Shown in pieces: positions 43,243 to 52,334 of a DNA stretch of 64,000 bases (its first letter is position 1; each line of letters begins with the position of its first letter). The stretch is from assembly GCF_007750395.1 (NCBI RefSeq), contig NZ_CP036281.1, positions 5,293,001 through 5,357,000 of the forward strand, written 5' to 3'. A program made the position numbers and the translations under genes. The notes below the pieces were generated by a model. The model had not been told where the DNA came from, did no database searches, and worked only from the letters and a program-made list of their open reading frames with translations. Source of the stretch: Polystyrenella longa. GTDB lineage: Bacteria > Planctomycetota > Planctomycetia > Planctomycetales > Planctomycetaceae.

Positions 43243-43528
43243 ACTTGCAAGTATAGCCCATAGGACCGTTCGGCGACAAGATAATTTTGTCCCCCACGTT
43301 CTTCGAAGAGACCAATTCAAACAGACATTTGGTTTAGACGGACCGCAATCTCGCCTTGTATTGCGGTCTCAGGAAAATACTCCAGAGGATGAGATTCCCT
43401 CAGTGAATAGAGCATCGCCGCTTACTCTGGTAGGATGACATTTCTGTTCGCGAGGTCGTCTTATTCGCGACGTTGCTGTAAACGTCATCCGCTATCGCGA
43501 TATTAGAAATACAGGGTCTTCAAATATA
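43243..43528. other. Divergent region with structured leader candidate upstream of marC-like gene
   Basis: 286 bases. Besides the promoter above it holds the hairpin GACCGCAAT/ATTGCGGTC (43341-43368). It also holds a larger nested structure at 43433-43490: outer arms GGATGACATTT and AAACGTCATCC with one mismatch, and an inner TCGCGA/TCGCGA pair. This second structure lies 39 bases before the MarC start and could be a structured 5' leader. Confidence 0.45.
43250..43279 (-). promoter_or_regulatory. Probable leaderless promoter of the Cys-rich protein
   Basis: On the minus strand TTGTCG (43274-43279), an 18-base spacer and TATACT (43250-43255) form a good -35/-10 pair. The ATG (43242) begins eight bases after the -10 box, where transcription should start. 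A perfect 14-base palindrome ATACTTGCAAGTAT (43241-43254) overlaps the -10 box and the start codon and could be an operator. Confidence 0.5.
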
Positions 43529-44194
43529 ATGACTGAGTTCTATCAGAATGCAATTACGGTTTTCATGGGATTCTTTGCCATTATGAACCCGTTAGCGAAT
43601 ACCGCAGTCTTTCTTGGTCTGGCAGGGAATCGTCCCTCAGCAGAGCGAGCCAAAATCGCCGTCAAAGCACTGTTGGTGGCCTTCGTTATCGTCGCTCTGT
43701 TTTGTGTTATAGGGAAAGCATTATTCGAGTTGTTTGGGATCACGTTACCGGCATTGAAGATAGCGGGGGGCATCCTGGTCTTTATGATCGGTTACCAGAT
43801 GCTGCACGGTAAAAAGTCCAAGATGCATCATCCGGCTCCCAATGCAGGTGCGGAAGCAGACTATAAAGAAGAGGGGGAGGAAGGTGAGGGGGAGGAAGAC
43901 GAAGACATCGCGATTTCTCCTTTAGCGTTGCCGATTCTCGCGGGGCCGGGCACCTTGGCGACGGCCATGAATTTTTCAGCCGGGGGAGGCTTCACCAAGA
44001 TCACCGTAACGATCGTGGCCTTTGCCATCCTTTGTCTCATCACTCTGGGTTGTTTCCTCATGGGAGAGAAGCTGGTCAATCGACTCGGGGCCAGCGGACT
44101 GCAAATTGTCTCGCAACTGATGGGCTTGATCATGGCAGTCATTGGAACCCAAATGTTTATCGAAGGAGTGGCTGCTGCCATGAAAAGAATTTGA
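43529..44194 (+). CDS. MarC family integral membrane protein
   Basis: A 221-residue membrane protein with six predicted helices in the MarC/UPF0056 arrangement: FFAIMNPLANTAVFLGL near residue 15, a second span near 45-65, KIAGGILVFMIGYQML near 77, and after the loop SPLALPILAGPGTLATAM near 132. The loop between the halves carries an unusual acidic tract (EEGEEGEGEEDED) at about residues 112-127, absent from the compact members I know. The family's transport substrate is unknown; the old link to multiple antibiotic resistance is not supported. It is monocistronic, and converges with the sulfatase at 44243 with 48 bases between. Confidence 0.9.
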   Translation: MTEFYQNAITVFMGFFAIMNPLANTAVFLGLAGNRPSAERAKIAVKALLVAFVIVALFCVIGKALFELFGITLPALKIAGGILVFMIGYQMLHGKKSKMHHPAPNAGAEADYKEEGEEGEGEEDEDIAISPLALPILAGPGTLATAMNFSAGGGFTKITVTIVAFAILCLITLGCFLMGEKLVNRLGASGLQIVSQLMGLIMAVIGTQMFIEGVAAAMKRI

Positions 44195-44242
44195 TGCGTC
44201 TTTTCCCTTTTTAAGCCTACCCATTGAAAGATAGAAATGGGC

Positions 44243-46615
44243 CTACTTCAATTTGACGTTGAGGCTTTGGATCTTGCCATTGAACTCGAATGGTTTTTTG
44301 TCGAAATATTTAAGAGAGACGGGTGAACCGAGATCGACCCCTACGTCGAACGTTTCCGTGGCAGTAAATGCTAATGGTACGGTGTAGGGAAGTTTCACTT
44401 GGGCGACATCCTTTCCATCAACCTGCATTGTCACGGTACCTGGCTTGCCGGGACCTGCTATCTCGGTGATGACTTCGATCGTATGCTTTCCAGCCTTCAG
44501 CGGCTTCTGGCTGCGGACTTCGTAGTGATCAACAATCAGCAAATTGTATTCGTAAACAAGATAGCCCTCTTCCATATAGACCGACAAACCACCGCCGGCG
44601 CCGCCTACTGCGTACAGGACTCCGTTTGATTTCTCTTTCAACTCAACGTCGATTTTGACGACATTGCTTTCTCGCCCCAACCCGGGAGCGGTGAATTCGG
44701 GCATTCGCCGTGTGTTCTGGGTAAAGGTCCATTCTGTATAGGGAGTCTTACGAATGTCTTCCGGATGAATTCGCAACCAGAGCCCCGCTCCGATCGGAAA
44801 GTCTTCATTCTCTGCGGCAAGTTTCAGGAACTCCTGTTTTAATTCCTTCAGCTTCTCCGGGTTCTGTTTGGCCAGGTCATTGCTTTGAGAGAAATCTTCA
44901 TCGAGCTTGTACAATTCCCAGTCATCTGTGGCGGAGTCCCAGCTTTTTATCCGCGGGGCCGATGCGGGGGTATTCCAGGGAATGAACGGCCCGAAAACGC
45001 AGGCAAACCAGCCATCTTTGTAGATTGCGCGGCTGCCATTGTTATCGAAGAACTGTACGTCTTTATGAGTCGGTTCATCCGCCTGATCGAAGGTATAAGC
45101 GAGACTGACCCCGTCCAAGGGAATCTGGTCGTGTCCATGGACGACCTTGGGAGGTGTAATATCAAGCACGTCATAAATCGTCGGTGCGATATCGATAACG
45201 TGATGAAATTGAGAGCGAGTCGCTTTGTCCGGTTTGATCCGTTTCGGCCAGGAAATCACCATGGGGTTCCGCGTTCCGCCAAAGTGCGATCCCATTAATT
45301 TAGTCCCTTTGAAAGGGGTGCTACCAGCCCAGGCCCAGCCCGCATGATACATGTTGTCGGTTTTAGGCGTTCCCAAGGCATCCAATCCACCAATGCGATC
45401 CAGCGCGGCAATCTGCTGATCAACTGTAGTGGGGATATTGTTCTGTGCCAGGAGTTCGCTGACGGAACCCCGTTGCCCTTCCGCACTCGATCCGTTGTCG
45501 CCGAAGATATAGAAGATCAACGTATTCTCACGGATACCGCGTTCTTCAAGTCCTTCTACTAAACGTCCTACCTGGTGGTCAGTGTGTTCGACGTATCCTG
45601 CAAAGATTTCCATTAGTCGTGTCTGAAAGGCGCGTTGTTCCTCTGGAATACTGTCCCAGGACTCTAACGTTTCATCACGAGGGGTCAGCTTGGTACCAGC
45701 AGGAATAATCCCCATCTCAATCTGCCGCTGATGAACACGTTCCCGATAGGCGTCCCAACCGCCGTCGAATTTTCCTTTGTACTTTTTTGACCACTCAGAA
45801 AAGACGTGATGAGGTCCATGAACTCCCCCTGGCGCCCAGTACATTAAGAAAGGTTTGTCAGGAGCATACGCTTGTTGATCATCGAGCCATTTGAGCGATT
45901 GGTTAACCAGGTCTTCGGTCAGGTGATAGTTCGGATCTTCCGGTGGTTCGATATGAGTATAGTTCTCCGTCAGCCGGGGTTCCCATTGAGAAGTTTCTCC
46001 TCCCAGAAACCCGTAGAAGTGCTCGAACCCGTAACCGTTTGGCCAGCGGTTCTTGGGGCCGATCATGGTGGTCTCGGTCGCGGGAGTGTTATGCCATTTA
46101 CCGAATGCCGAAGTGTGATACCCGTACTCTTTCAGGGTCTCCGCGATGGTCGCTGCCGATTTAGGAATCGTACCTGTGTAACCGTCGAATGCGACCGCTC
46201 TCTCGGCAATGGTTCCCGAACCGACTCTTGTGTGATTTCTACCCGTTAAGAGAGCCGCGCGGGTCGGCGAGCAGATAGATGTAGTGTGAAAGGTGTTATA
46301 CCGAATACCCTCATTCGCCAAACGCGTGAGCGAAGGAGTACTCACCTCACCACCAAAAGTATCCGCAATTCCAAACCCGACATCATCGAGCAGGATAATG
46401 AGAACATTGGGAGCATCTTCAGGAAGATGCTGCGGCTGATCGGGCCACTTCATTTTGGAATCCTGAAGCCTGGGCTTGGTAATGCTCTCCATCTCCGGAG
46501 CTGGAAAAGGAAGCACAGAGCCATCTGTAGGAAGCTCATTGGCTATAAGCGAATCTTGACCGGATAAGGCCAGATAAGAACAGAGAAACAGAACCGCGAT
46601 CAGCTTATTCAACAT
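44243..46615 (-). CDS. Secreted arylsulfatase (family S1), paralogue of the 30-kb sulfatase
   Basis: A 790-residue type I sulfatase with a signal peptide (LIAVLFLCSYLALSG). The formylglycine site is CSPTRAALLTGR with Cys 115; metal ligands are in LLDDVGFG and FGDNGSS. Like its paralogue at 30020 it has the YGFLGGETSQWEPRL-type insertion and a C-terminal beta domain ending FNGKIQSLNVKL. The two are alike in length, motifs and ending, so they arose by duplication and probably differ in substrate. It is separated from the next sulfatase (46796) by 180 bases with a structured 3' element. Exported and FGE-dependent. Confidence 0.94.
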   Translation of the reverse strand: MLNKLIAVLFLCSYLALSGQDSLIANELPTDGSVLPFPAPEMESITKPRLQDSKMKWPDQPQHLPEDAPNVLIILLDDVGFGIADTFGGEVSTPSLTRLANEGIRYNTFHTTSICSPTRAALLTGRNHTRVGSGTIAERAVAFDGYTGTIPKSAATIAETLKEYGYHTSAFGKWHNTPATETTMIGPKNRWPNGYGFEHFYGFLGGETSQWEPRLTENYTHIEPPEDPNYHLTEDLVNQSLKWLDDQQAYAPDKPFLMYWAPGGVHGPHHVFSEWSKKYKGKFDGGWDAYRERVHQRQIEMGIIPAGTKLTPRDETLESWDSIPEEQRAFQTRLMEIFAGYVEHTDHQVGRLVEGLEERGIRENTLIFYIFGDNGSSAEGQRGSVSELLAQNNIPTTVDQQIAALDRIGGLDALGTPKTDNMYHAGWAWAGSTPFKGTKLMGSHFGGTRNPMVISWPKRIKPDKATRSQFHHVIDIAPTIYDVLDITPPKVVHGHDQIPLDGVSLAYTFDQADEPTHKDVQFFDNNGSRAIYKDGWFACVFGPFIPWNTPASAPRIKSWDSATDDWELYKLDEDFSQSNDLAKQNPEKLKELKQEFLKLAAENEDFPIGAGLWLRIHPEDIRKTPYTEWTFTQNTRRMPEFTAPGLGRESNVVKIDVELKEKSNGVLYAVGGAGGGLSVYMEEGYLVYEYNLLIVDHYEVRSQKPLKAGKHTIEVITEIAGPGKPGTVTMQVDGKDVAQVKLPYTVPLAFTATETFDVGVDLGSPVSLKYFDKKPFEFNGKIQSLNVKLK

Positions 46616-46721
46616 CGATTATTCTTTTCTGTAAATCAGAGATGTTCTGGTTCCAACTTCACATTTCAAACGTACGTCTTGTGGCCACGAACTTAGTTTG
46701 CCATTCCATTAGCGATTCTAA

Positions 46722-46795
46722 AACCTTCTGATGGGTTATCATTACCCATGATGTACAGGCTCTTAGACAGCCTCAACCAGGATTCAGAAGGGGTT
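46722..46795 (-). terminator. Branched 3' structure after the third sulfatase
   Basis: Directly after the stop codon of the 46796 gene, AACC/TTCTGA (46722-46731) pairs with TCAGAA and GGTT (46784-46795, with two bulged bases). Two inner hairpins lie within: ATGGGT/ACCCAT at 46731-46749 and AGGCT/AGCCT at 46757-46773. The minus strand continues with TTTTAG, a weak U-run. It looks like a three-way junction, possibly a terminator or mRNA-protecting element. Confidence 0.5.
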
Positions 46796-48397
46796 CTATA
46801 AGCCAACTTCTTTAGGCGGATACTTTTTGAAAGTAGCCGCATGGGTTTTCAACTTTCCGAGCACGGTCGCCAGCCAGGCGTTTCGCCGGTGTCCCACGGG
46901 GGATTGTTCTTTCGGATCGATATAAAGATTGAACAACCAGGGAGCGAGTCCGACGTCCTGTAATGTGGAGTAGTCGATGTGCATATGGGTTGATTCTGGC
47001 AAAACTACTTTCACATGAACTTTGTATTCACGCATTCGGCAGGACATCAATTGATTCCCCCACCAGAAATAAACCGCGTCCCGTTTTGAAGCTCCTTCAT
47101 CATGAATTAAAAAGGATGTTTGATCGATGAAGTCGTAATAACGGTCGCTTGCCAGAGTATCGGTTGAGACGCCGGCCAGGTTCAAGGACGTTCCAAACAG
47201 GTCCATTAAATCAAAGAGGTCGTCACTTTCACGGCCCGCCTTAATCATGCCTTTCCAATAGGCAATTCCAGGAACGCGAACGCCTCCCTCAAAGGTGGTT
47301 CCTTTCGCTCCGCGGAAAGGGGTATAACCAGCGTCGGGCCATCCATCCATTTGCGGACCGTTGTCACTGGTAAAGAAGATGAAGGTGTTTTCCAGTTCGC
47401 CAGCTTCATCGAGAGCTTTAACGATTTCGCCAACATGAAGGTCGACTTCGGCAACGGCTTCCTTGTAGTAATATTTAGCCGCGCTGAGAGTTCCGAGATC
47501 CGGGTTAGGGAAGTTGTCGCAATGAACTTTCATGAAGCAGTGTTCAATAAAGAAGGGTTGGTCTTTCTTCGCCAGTTCTTTGATTCGCTGGACAGTAAAG
47601 TCGGCCAGTCCTTTCTCCGCCCGTCCCATGTCTTCAATGGATTGGATCTGGCTTACTTTCTCGGTGCGGCCTCCTTTGAATCCGTGAATCAAATGATCGT
47701 CCGGAGCGATGGCTTCAAATGCCCGCATTCTTTCGGGATCATTTACCAGATCGGGAAAACGTCGAGCGTCATATCGTTGAGAAATCTCTTTCTGAGCCGG
47801 GTAATACCCGTAGTACTCATCGAAACCAATATCATGAGGACGCATCCCCGTAGGTTCGCCGACGTGCCACTTCCCTGTTAGCAGAGTAAAGTAACCGGCG
47901 TCATTCAGCAGCGACGGAAGACTGACCTCATCAGACCAGGGGTTTTGAGTCAGTTTATCTCCAGCCAGGATGGGTCGAGTTAAACCTGTCCGGCGAGGAA
48001 GACGACCGGTCAGAATCGCAGATCGTGTGGGTGTGCAGGTTTGCTGAGAGTAACAGGAGGTCAGTTTGAGCCCTTCCCGAGCGAGGCGATCGATATTCGG
48101 CGTCGCCGCTCCAATGGCGGCACCCCCTCCAAAACAGCCGGGATCGCCATAACCCATATCATCAACAACCAACCACAGAATATTGGGCTTCTTTCCTGTC
48201 TGCTTTTGCAGATCAGCCATTTTTTTGGTGACTGCCTTATCTTGCTCCGGCCTGGGTATCGCAGGTTCAAAGTTGTCGAGCGTCCGAACAGATCGGTCTA
48301 ACGAAGGGGATTGACCATAGGATACAGAGAGAAAAAGCAACAGCACACAAGAGGTCGTCAGTGAGACCACTGTACTGGAGAGGCGAGAGAGGGGCAT
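46796..48397 (-). CDS. Secreted sulfatase (family S1)
   Basis: A 533-residue sulfatase of a different subfamily from the two 790-residue ones. It has a signal peptide (VVSLTTSCVLLLFLSVSYG), metal site LVVDDMGYGD, formylglycine site CTPTRSAILTGR with Cys at 121 (counting from ATG 48397), and FTSDNGPQMDGWP. A GTG at 48412 is an alternative start, and neither has a clear Shine-Dalgarno. It lacks the long beta-rich C-terminal extension of its neighbour. Same strand as the 44243 sulfatase and likely of related physiology: removing sulfate from polysaccharides. No gene lies for 885 bases upstream. Confidence 0.92.
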   Translation of the reverse strand: MPLSRLSSTVVSLTTSCVLLLFLSVSYGQSPSLDRSVRTLDNFEPAIPRPEQDKAVTKKMADLQKQTGKKPNILWLVVDDMGYGDPGCFGGGAAIGAATPNIDRLAREGLKLTSCYSQQTCTPTRSAILTGRLPRRTGLTRPILAGDKLTQNPWSDEVSLPSLLNDAGYFTLLTGKWHVGEPTGMRPHDIGFDEYYGYYPAQKEISQRYDARRFPDLVNDPERMRAFEAIAPDDHLIHGFKGGRTEKVSQIQSIEDMGRAEKGLADFTVQRIKELAKKDQPFFIEHCFMKVHCDNFPNPDLGTLSAAKYYYKEAVAEVDLHVGEIVKALDEAGELENTFIFFTSDNGPQMDGWPDAGYTPFRGAKGTTFEGGVRVPGIAYWKGMIKAGRESDDLFDLMDLFGTSLNLAGVSTDTLASDRYYDFIDQTSFLIHDEGASKRDAVYFWWGNQLMSCRMREYKVHVKVVLPESTHMHIDYSTLQDVGLAPWLFNLYIDPKEQSPVGHRRNAWLATVLGKLKTHAATFKKYPPKEVGL

Positions 48398-48412
48398 AAG
48401 TTTTTCATTCAC

Positions 48413-49297
48413 GAGCGTTAGCGCGTTATCGGCTGAGACCGATTCCTCATGGTCGCAACGGAGCAGTCAATTCATCTCGTGAATCCATCATCAGAGAAAC
48501 AGTTGCCGGTTGCATCGCAAACAAGTCGTCAAGAAAAACGACATCGAAACAATTGCTAACCAGTCGATGGCCCTATCATCTCAAGCTAGCTCTTTCCGGG
48601 AGTAATGTCAAACAATCCGCAGGCCCAGTTCATCGTATTTTCATGGATGCCGGCTCGAAAGATTTCACGTTTTTAAGGACGAAGCATTAGGGAATCATGG
48701 CCAAGACCTATAAAGATCATTTCCTGTCTTTCATTACCTGGGATAGAACATTTCCACTGGTTGTTCACGATAAGGCAAAATGACCAGTCTCAAGCGATGT
48801 GAATCAAACTTTAAAAGGATTCATTTTTCATTCATTCAAGTACGAAATTCAGTCTGGAAATTCGGCGATCCACTTTATTTATTTGGACGCGACGAATCAG
48901 TTTTTTAAACCAAATCCTGAAGTGAGGCATACCACTTAAGTCAAAGACCTTAAGTTATTCCAGTGTTGTTTATCCACTTTATAACCGCCTGCTGATTAAC
49001 TCTTTACGCGAATCCAAATTCACCTTACGGCTAACACCTCATTTCAATTTGTTTGGTTTCTAACAGATAACCATGGAACGCATCAATAGACCGTCTGTCT
49101 AGTCTGGAGTGACTCTCCTGACTCGTCGATATCATGTGGTAGGTTTGCTCACACAAGACGAGACTACGTCTGCGAAAACATTTCATATCAAAGTTCGACG
49201 AGATTCTCTGGAAGTCATCACCACCTCCCAGTTCCTTCGAGTCTAAAACTCTGACGAGTATCCATTCGAGATCGGCACACGAGCCTAAAGGCCAGGT
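48413..49297. other. Long intergenic region upstream of the LEPR repeat protein
   Basis: 885 bases, the longest gap in the window. I see no convincing gene. Two small frames, 48605-48676 and 48697-48783, are under 30 codons. An ACTTAAG/CTTAAGT hairpin occurs at 48934-48955. It must contain promoters for the sulfatase (minus) and the giant repeat protein (plus) and may include a long leader. Confidence 0.5.
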
Positions 49298-52225
49298 ATG
49301 TTCTTCTACCTAACCAAAGTGGTCACCAGAATAGTTTCCTTATGGAAGATATTCGAACAGCACAGTCGTCGGCGACGCTTGGCTCACATCCCTACGACCA
49401 ATATGTGCTCTTCTGTAGAGTGCTTTGAATCGAGACTGATGTTATCCGGAACAACTCTGATCGGAACCGCAGGTGATGATGTCTTCGAAATCAGTTTCAC
49501 AGACGACATGCTAAATGTCACCCTCAACGGAAACAGTTCGCAGATTAGCCTGGATGGAATCAGCGAGATCAATCTGGATGGAGGAACTGGAAATGACACC
49601 CTCCAATTCACCGGAAAGTCGTTGGATGAAGTCTACACGTTCTGGTCCGGACAAATGTTGTATGAAATTGATGGACTCACCTTTGAGAGCCTTAATGTGG
49701 AAGAGATCGAAGTCGATGGTGGAACTGGTACCGATCTCGCCAAGTTTTACGATTCCGAAGGGGACGATGACACCACGATCAGCGCCACTTCAATAACCAT
49801 GACGGGCTCTGGTTATTCCAATACAGCAAACAACATCAGTAAGACTTACTCTTACGGTAGCTGGGGAGTAGACACTGCGACCTTCTCCGATAGTTTGGCC
49901 GACGAATATTACGTGGCAAAATACAACGAATCCTTTATGTCGTCAGACAGTTACCGACATTACGCAGTCAATTTCGACGTTACGGTAGCAACCTCTTCCG
50001 CAGGCGGCAATGATCGTAGCTGGTTCTATGACTCGCCTGGCGATGACGAATTAACGATGACCAGCACTCAAACAGTACTGACGGGACCGGGGTTCAGCCA
50101 TACCGCGAACGGGTTCTACCGAGTTGATGTTAATGGAATCAATGGAGGAACGGACAGCGCCACCCTGCAAGATACCGTTGATGATGATCGAGGCACTGCC
50201 TCTCTCGACTTCGCCATTTTATCCGGGACGGGGTTTTATAACCGCGTAAACAGTTTCGACTCGGTGATTCTAAACGCCACCAATGGGGGAACGGACCGAC
50301 TGGAATTGAATGGCACTGATGCTGACGAGACATTCACGACTACTGGTCTTGAAGCCATCCTCACGGGATCGGGAATCACAGTGACCGGCAACTCGTTTGA
50401 TACCGTTTTGGCAAAAACTGGGTTTGGTGTGGGAAATGATGTTGCCATCTTCAACGACACGGCCCAGAACGATCTGTTTAAAGGTTATGCCGATTACGCC
50501 TATATGAGTTCGACGACGTATATCAACTACGCGTACGGATTTGACTCGGTCACGGCCACTTCCTCGAATGGAGGAACAGACAAGGCGGTGCTTGCCGATT
50601 CCACGGATGATGACACACTCGCCATGGCTCCCACCAGTGTGACGCTTTCCGGGACGGGTTTCAGCAATACCGCCGATGGTTTTTCGCGGGTCGATGCCTA
50701 TTCGACACAAGGGGGAACCGATACCGCCACGTTCACTGACTCTGCGGGAGACGACAAAAGCCGAGCGGCTTCCAACTACGCCTACATGTATACTTCCAGC
50801 TATCTGAACTTTGCTCGACAATTTGAAGAAGTCGAGTACATGGCAGAAAATGGAGGACTGGACTCGCTCTATCTTTTTGACTCCTCTGGCGACGACACCT
50901 TCACCGCTTCTCCTACAGCGGCGAGCATGGGCGGAGCTGGATTCAGTGTTACCGGTTCTGGATTTGATCGCTACATTGCCTATGGCAACAACGGAGGAGA
51001 TGACACCGCCAACTTGACCGATTCCGCAGGCAACGACACCTTCTCAGCTCACCCGACCAAAGCAATCCTGACAACGACCTCGGTCACAATTTACGCTTTC
51101 GACTTCGACACGGTGAATGCATATTCGAATACGGGAGGAACTGATCGCGCCTATCTCTATGACTCAGCAGGTGATGACACATTCACAGCCACAACTACGA
51201 CTGGCAGCATGACGGGTACCGGATTCTCGAATAATGCTCACAATTTCGATCGCGTAGATGGAATTGCCAGTAATGGAGGAAGCAATGACATTGCGAATCT
51301 CTACGACAGTTCAGGCGACGACACCATCTACTTGAAGCCCGACTACTCGGCGATGCTCGCCAGTTCCTTTTCGAGTTATGCATATAGTTTTGACCGAGTG
51401 AACTCGTACACTCCCAATGGAGGCACTGACCGGGCTCGCTTTTATGACTCCGCGGGATCGGACGTGATGACAACCCGCCAGACCGAAGCCAGCATGACAG
51501 GTACCGGATTCGCCAACTATGCGTACGGAAACGAAATCTTCCTCGCCTATTCGGACGCCGGAGGAACAGACACCGTCCACCTGTACGACACTACGGGAGA
51601 CGATGTTTATGAAGGCCAACAGACGACAGCATCGATGCTCAGCACAGGCGTCTCCAGCTATGCTTACGATTACGAAAATGTCTACGCTTATGCCTCAACA
51701 GTCGGCGGTAATGATACCGCAACCTTATATTCAATGAATTCCTCCGACGAATACACTGCCGCTTCCGACAGCGCCGAAGTCGACAACTCCGGCTTGGGAC
51801 TGCTCTCTCGTGTGGAGGGATTCGAGAATATCGCCCTTTATGCCGACGAGGATGGCACTCTGGATATGGTCGACACCGCTGGCAATGACGCGTTCATCTT
51901 CCGTCCCGATTACCTGGCCGTGAGCAACGCGACGAGCCAAACCCAAATCTGGGGAGCTTCGAATGTAAGGGCCTACAGTAATACCGGTGGCAGTGACTCT
52001 CTGACGATCTATGACTCCGTCGGTATCGACTCGATCGACTTCCGGAATGATCGCGTCGACGTCTTCTATGGATTACTCTTCTTTGACACACTCCGTATTG
52101 ATGGAGCGAATCTAACCGACGTTTACCTCATCGGAGGAAATGGTGGGATCAACACTTATCAACTGCTGCAATCCAGAGACTACGACATCCACAACCAGGG
52201 AGGTTGGCTATTCAGTCTAATTTAA
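49298..52225 (+). CDS. LEPR-XLL-type giant repeat surface protein
   Basis: A 975-residue protein with a basic N-terminus (RRRRLAHIP) and a VECFESRLMLSG motif at residues 40-51. This is the planctomycete LEPR-XLL-type sorting motif. A short bacterial-Ig/RTX-like stretch follows (GTAGDDVFEI; GGTGNDTLQF at 95-104), then about seventeen tandem repeats of 47 residues from residue 146 to about 945. Each begins D-x-A-x-x-x-DS-x-GDD. The units alternate between a TGTGFSNTA-type and a YAYMSSxxYxNYAY-type centre, giving a super-repeat of about 94 residues. The GDD and GGTD turns could bind calcium, which is not shown. The fold is probably a long beta-solenoid adhesin or surface-layer protein. TadE/TadG-like genes follow. 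Confidence 0.88.
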   Translation: MFFYLTKVVTRIVSLWKIFEQHSRRRRLAHIPTTNMCSSVECFESRLMLSGTTLIGTAGDDVFEISFTDDMLNVTLNGNSSQISLDGISEINLDGGTGNDTLQFTGKSLDEVYTFWSGQMLYEIDGLTFESLNVEEIEVDGGTGTDLAKFYDSEGDDDTTISATSITMTGSGYSNTANNISKTYSYGSWGVDTATFSDSLADEYYVAKYNESFMSSDSYRHYAVNFDVTVATSSAGGNDRSWFYDSPGDDELTMTSTQTVLTGPGFSHTANGFYRVDVNGINGGTDSATLQDTVDDDRGTASLDFAILSGTGFYNRVNSFDSVILNATNGGTDRLELNGTDADETFTTTGLEAILTGSGITVTGNSFDTVLAKTGFGVGNDVAIFNDTAQNDLFKGYADYAYMSSTTYINYAYGFDSVTATSSNGGTDKAVLADSTDDDTLAMAPTSVTLSGTGFSNTADGFSRVDAYSTQGGTDTATFTDSAGDDKSRAASNYAYMYTSSYLNFARQFEEVEYMAENGGLDSLYLFDSSGDDTFTASPTAASMGGAGFSVTGSGFDRYIAYGNNGGDDTANLTDSAGNDTFSAHPTKAILTTTSVTIYAFDFDTVNAYSNTGGTDRAYLYDSAGDDTFTATTTTGSMTGTGFSNNAHNFDRVDGIASNGGSNDIANLYDSSGDDTIYLKPDYSAMLASSFSSYAYSFDRVNSYTPNGGTDRARFYDSAGSDVMTTRQTEASMTGTGFANYAYGNEIFLAYSDAGGTDTVHLYDTTGDDVYEGQQTTASMLSTGVSSYAYDYENVYAYASTVGGNDTATLYSMNSSDEYTAASDSAEVDNSGLGLLSRVEGFENIALYADEDGTLDMVDTAGNDAFIFRPDYLAVSNATSQTQIWGASNVRAYSNTGGSDSLTIYDSVGIDSIDFRNDRVDVFYGLLFFDTLRIDGANLTDVYLIGGNGGINTYQLLQSRDYDIHNQGGWLFSLI
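49733..52180 (+). repeat. About 17 tandem 141-bp coding repeats
   Basis: The coding repeats of the LEPR protein, each about 47 codons. Recurrent cores are GACTCx-GCxGGxGAtGAcAC (DSAGDDT) and GGAGGAAC (GGT). Units are diverged at the DNA level, so the array is old. Alternate units resemble each other more than neighbours do. Confidence 0.75.
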
Positions 52226-52334
52226 CACTTCTAATAATCACTTCCTTACCCATCACGATTACGACAATCTAGCAAACAACATTTCAGCATTGAATCACTT
52301 CCATGTAAACCACATTAAGAGACGAGCCCCCCCC

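Noticed and set aside
43529-44194. Antibiotic-resistance role for MarC
   Set aside because: The family's old name came from its genomic place in enterobacteria; the sequence gives no such evidence.
50270-50821. 183-codon antisense frame within the LEPR repeat gene
   Set aside because: Its repetitive sequence mirrors the coding repeats. There is no start signal.
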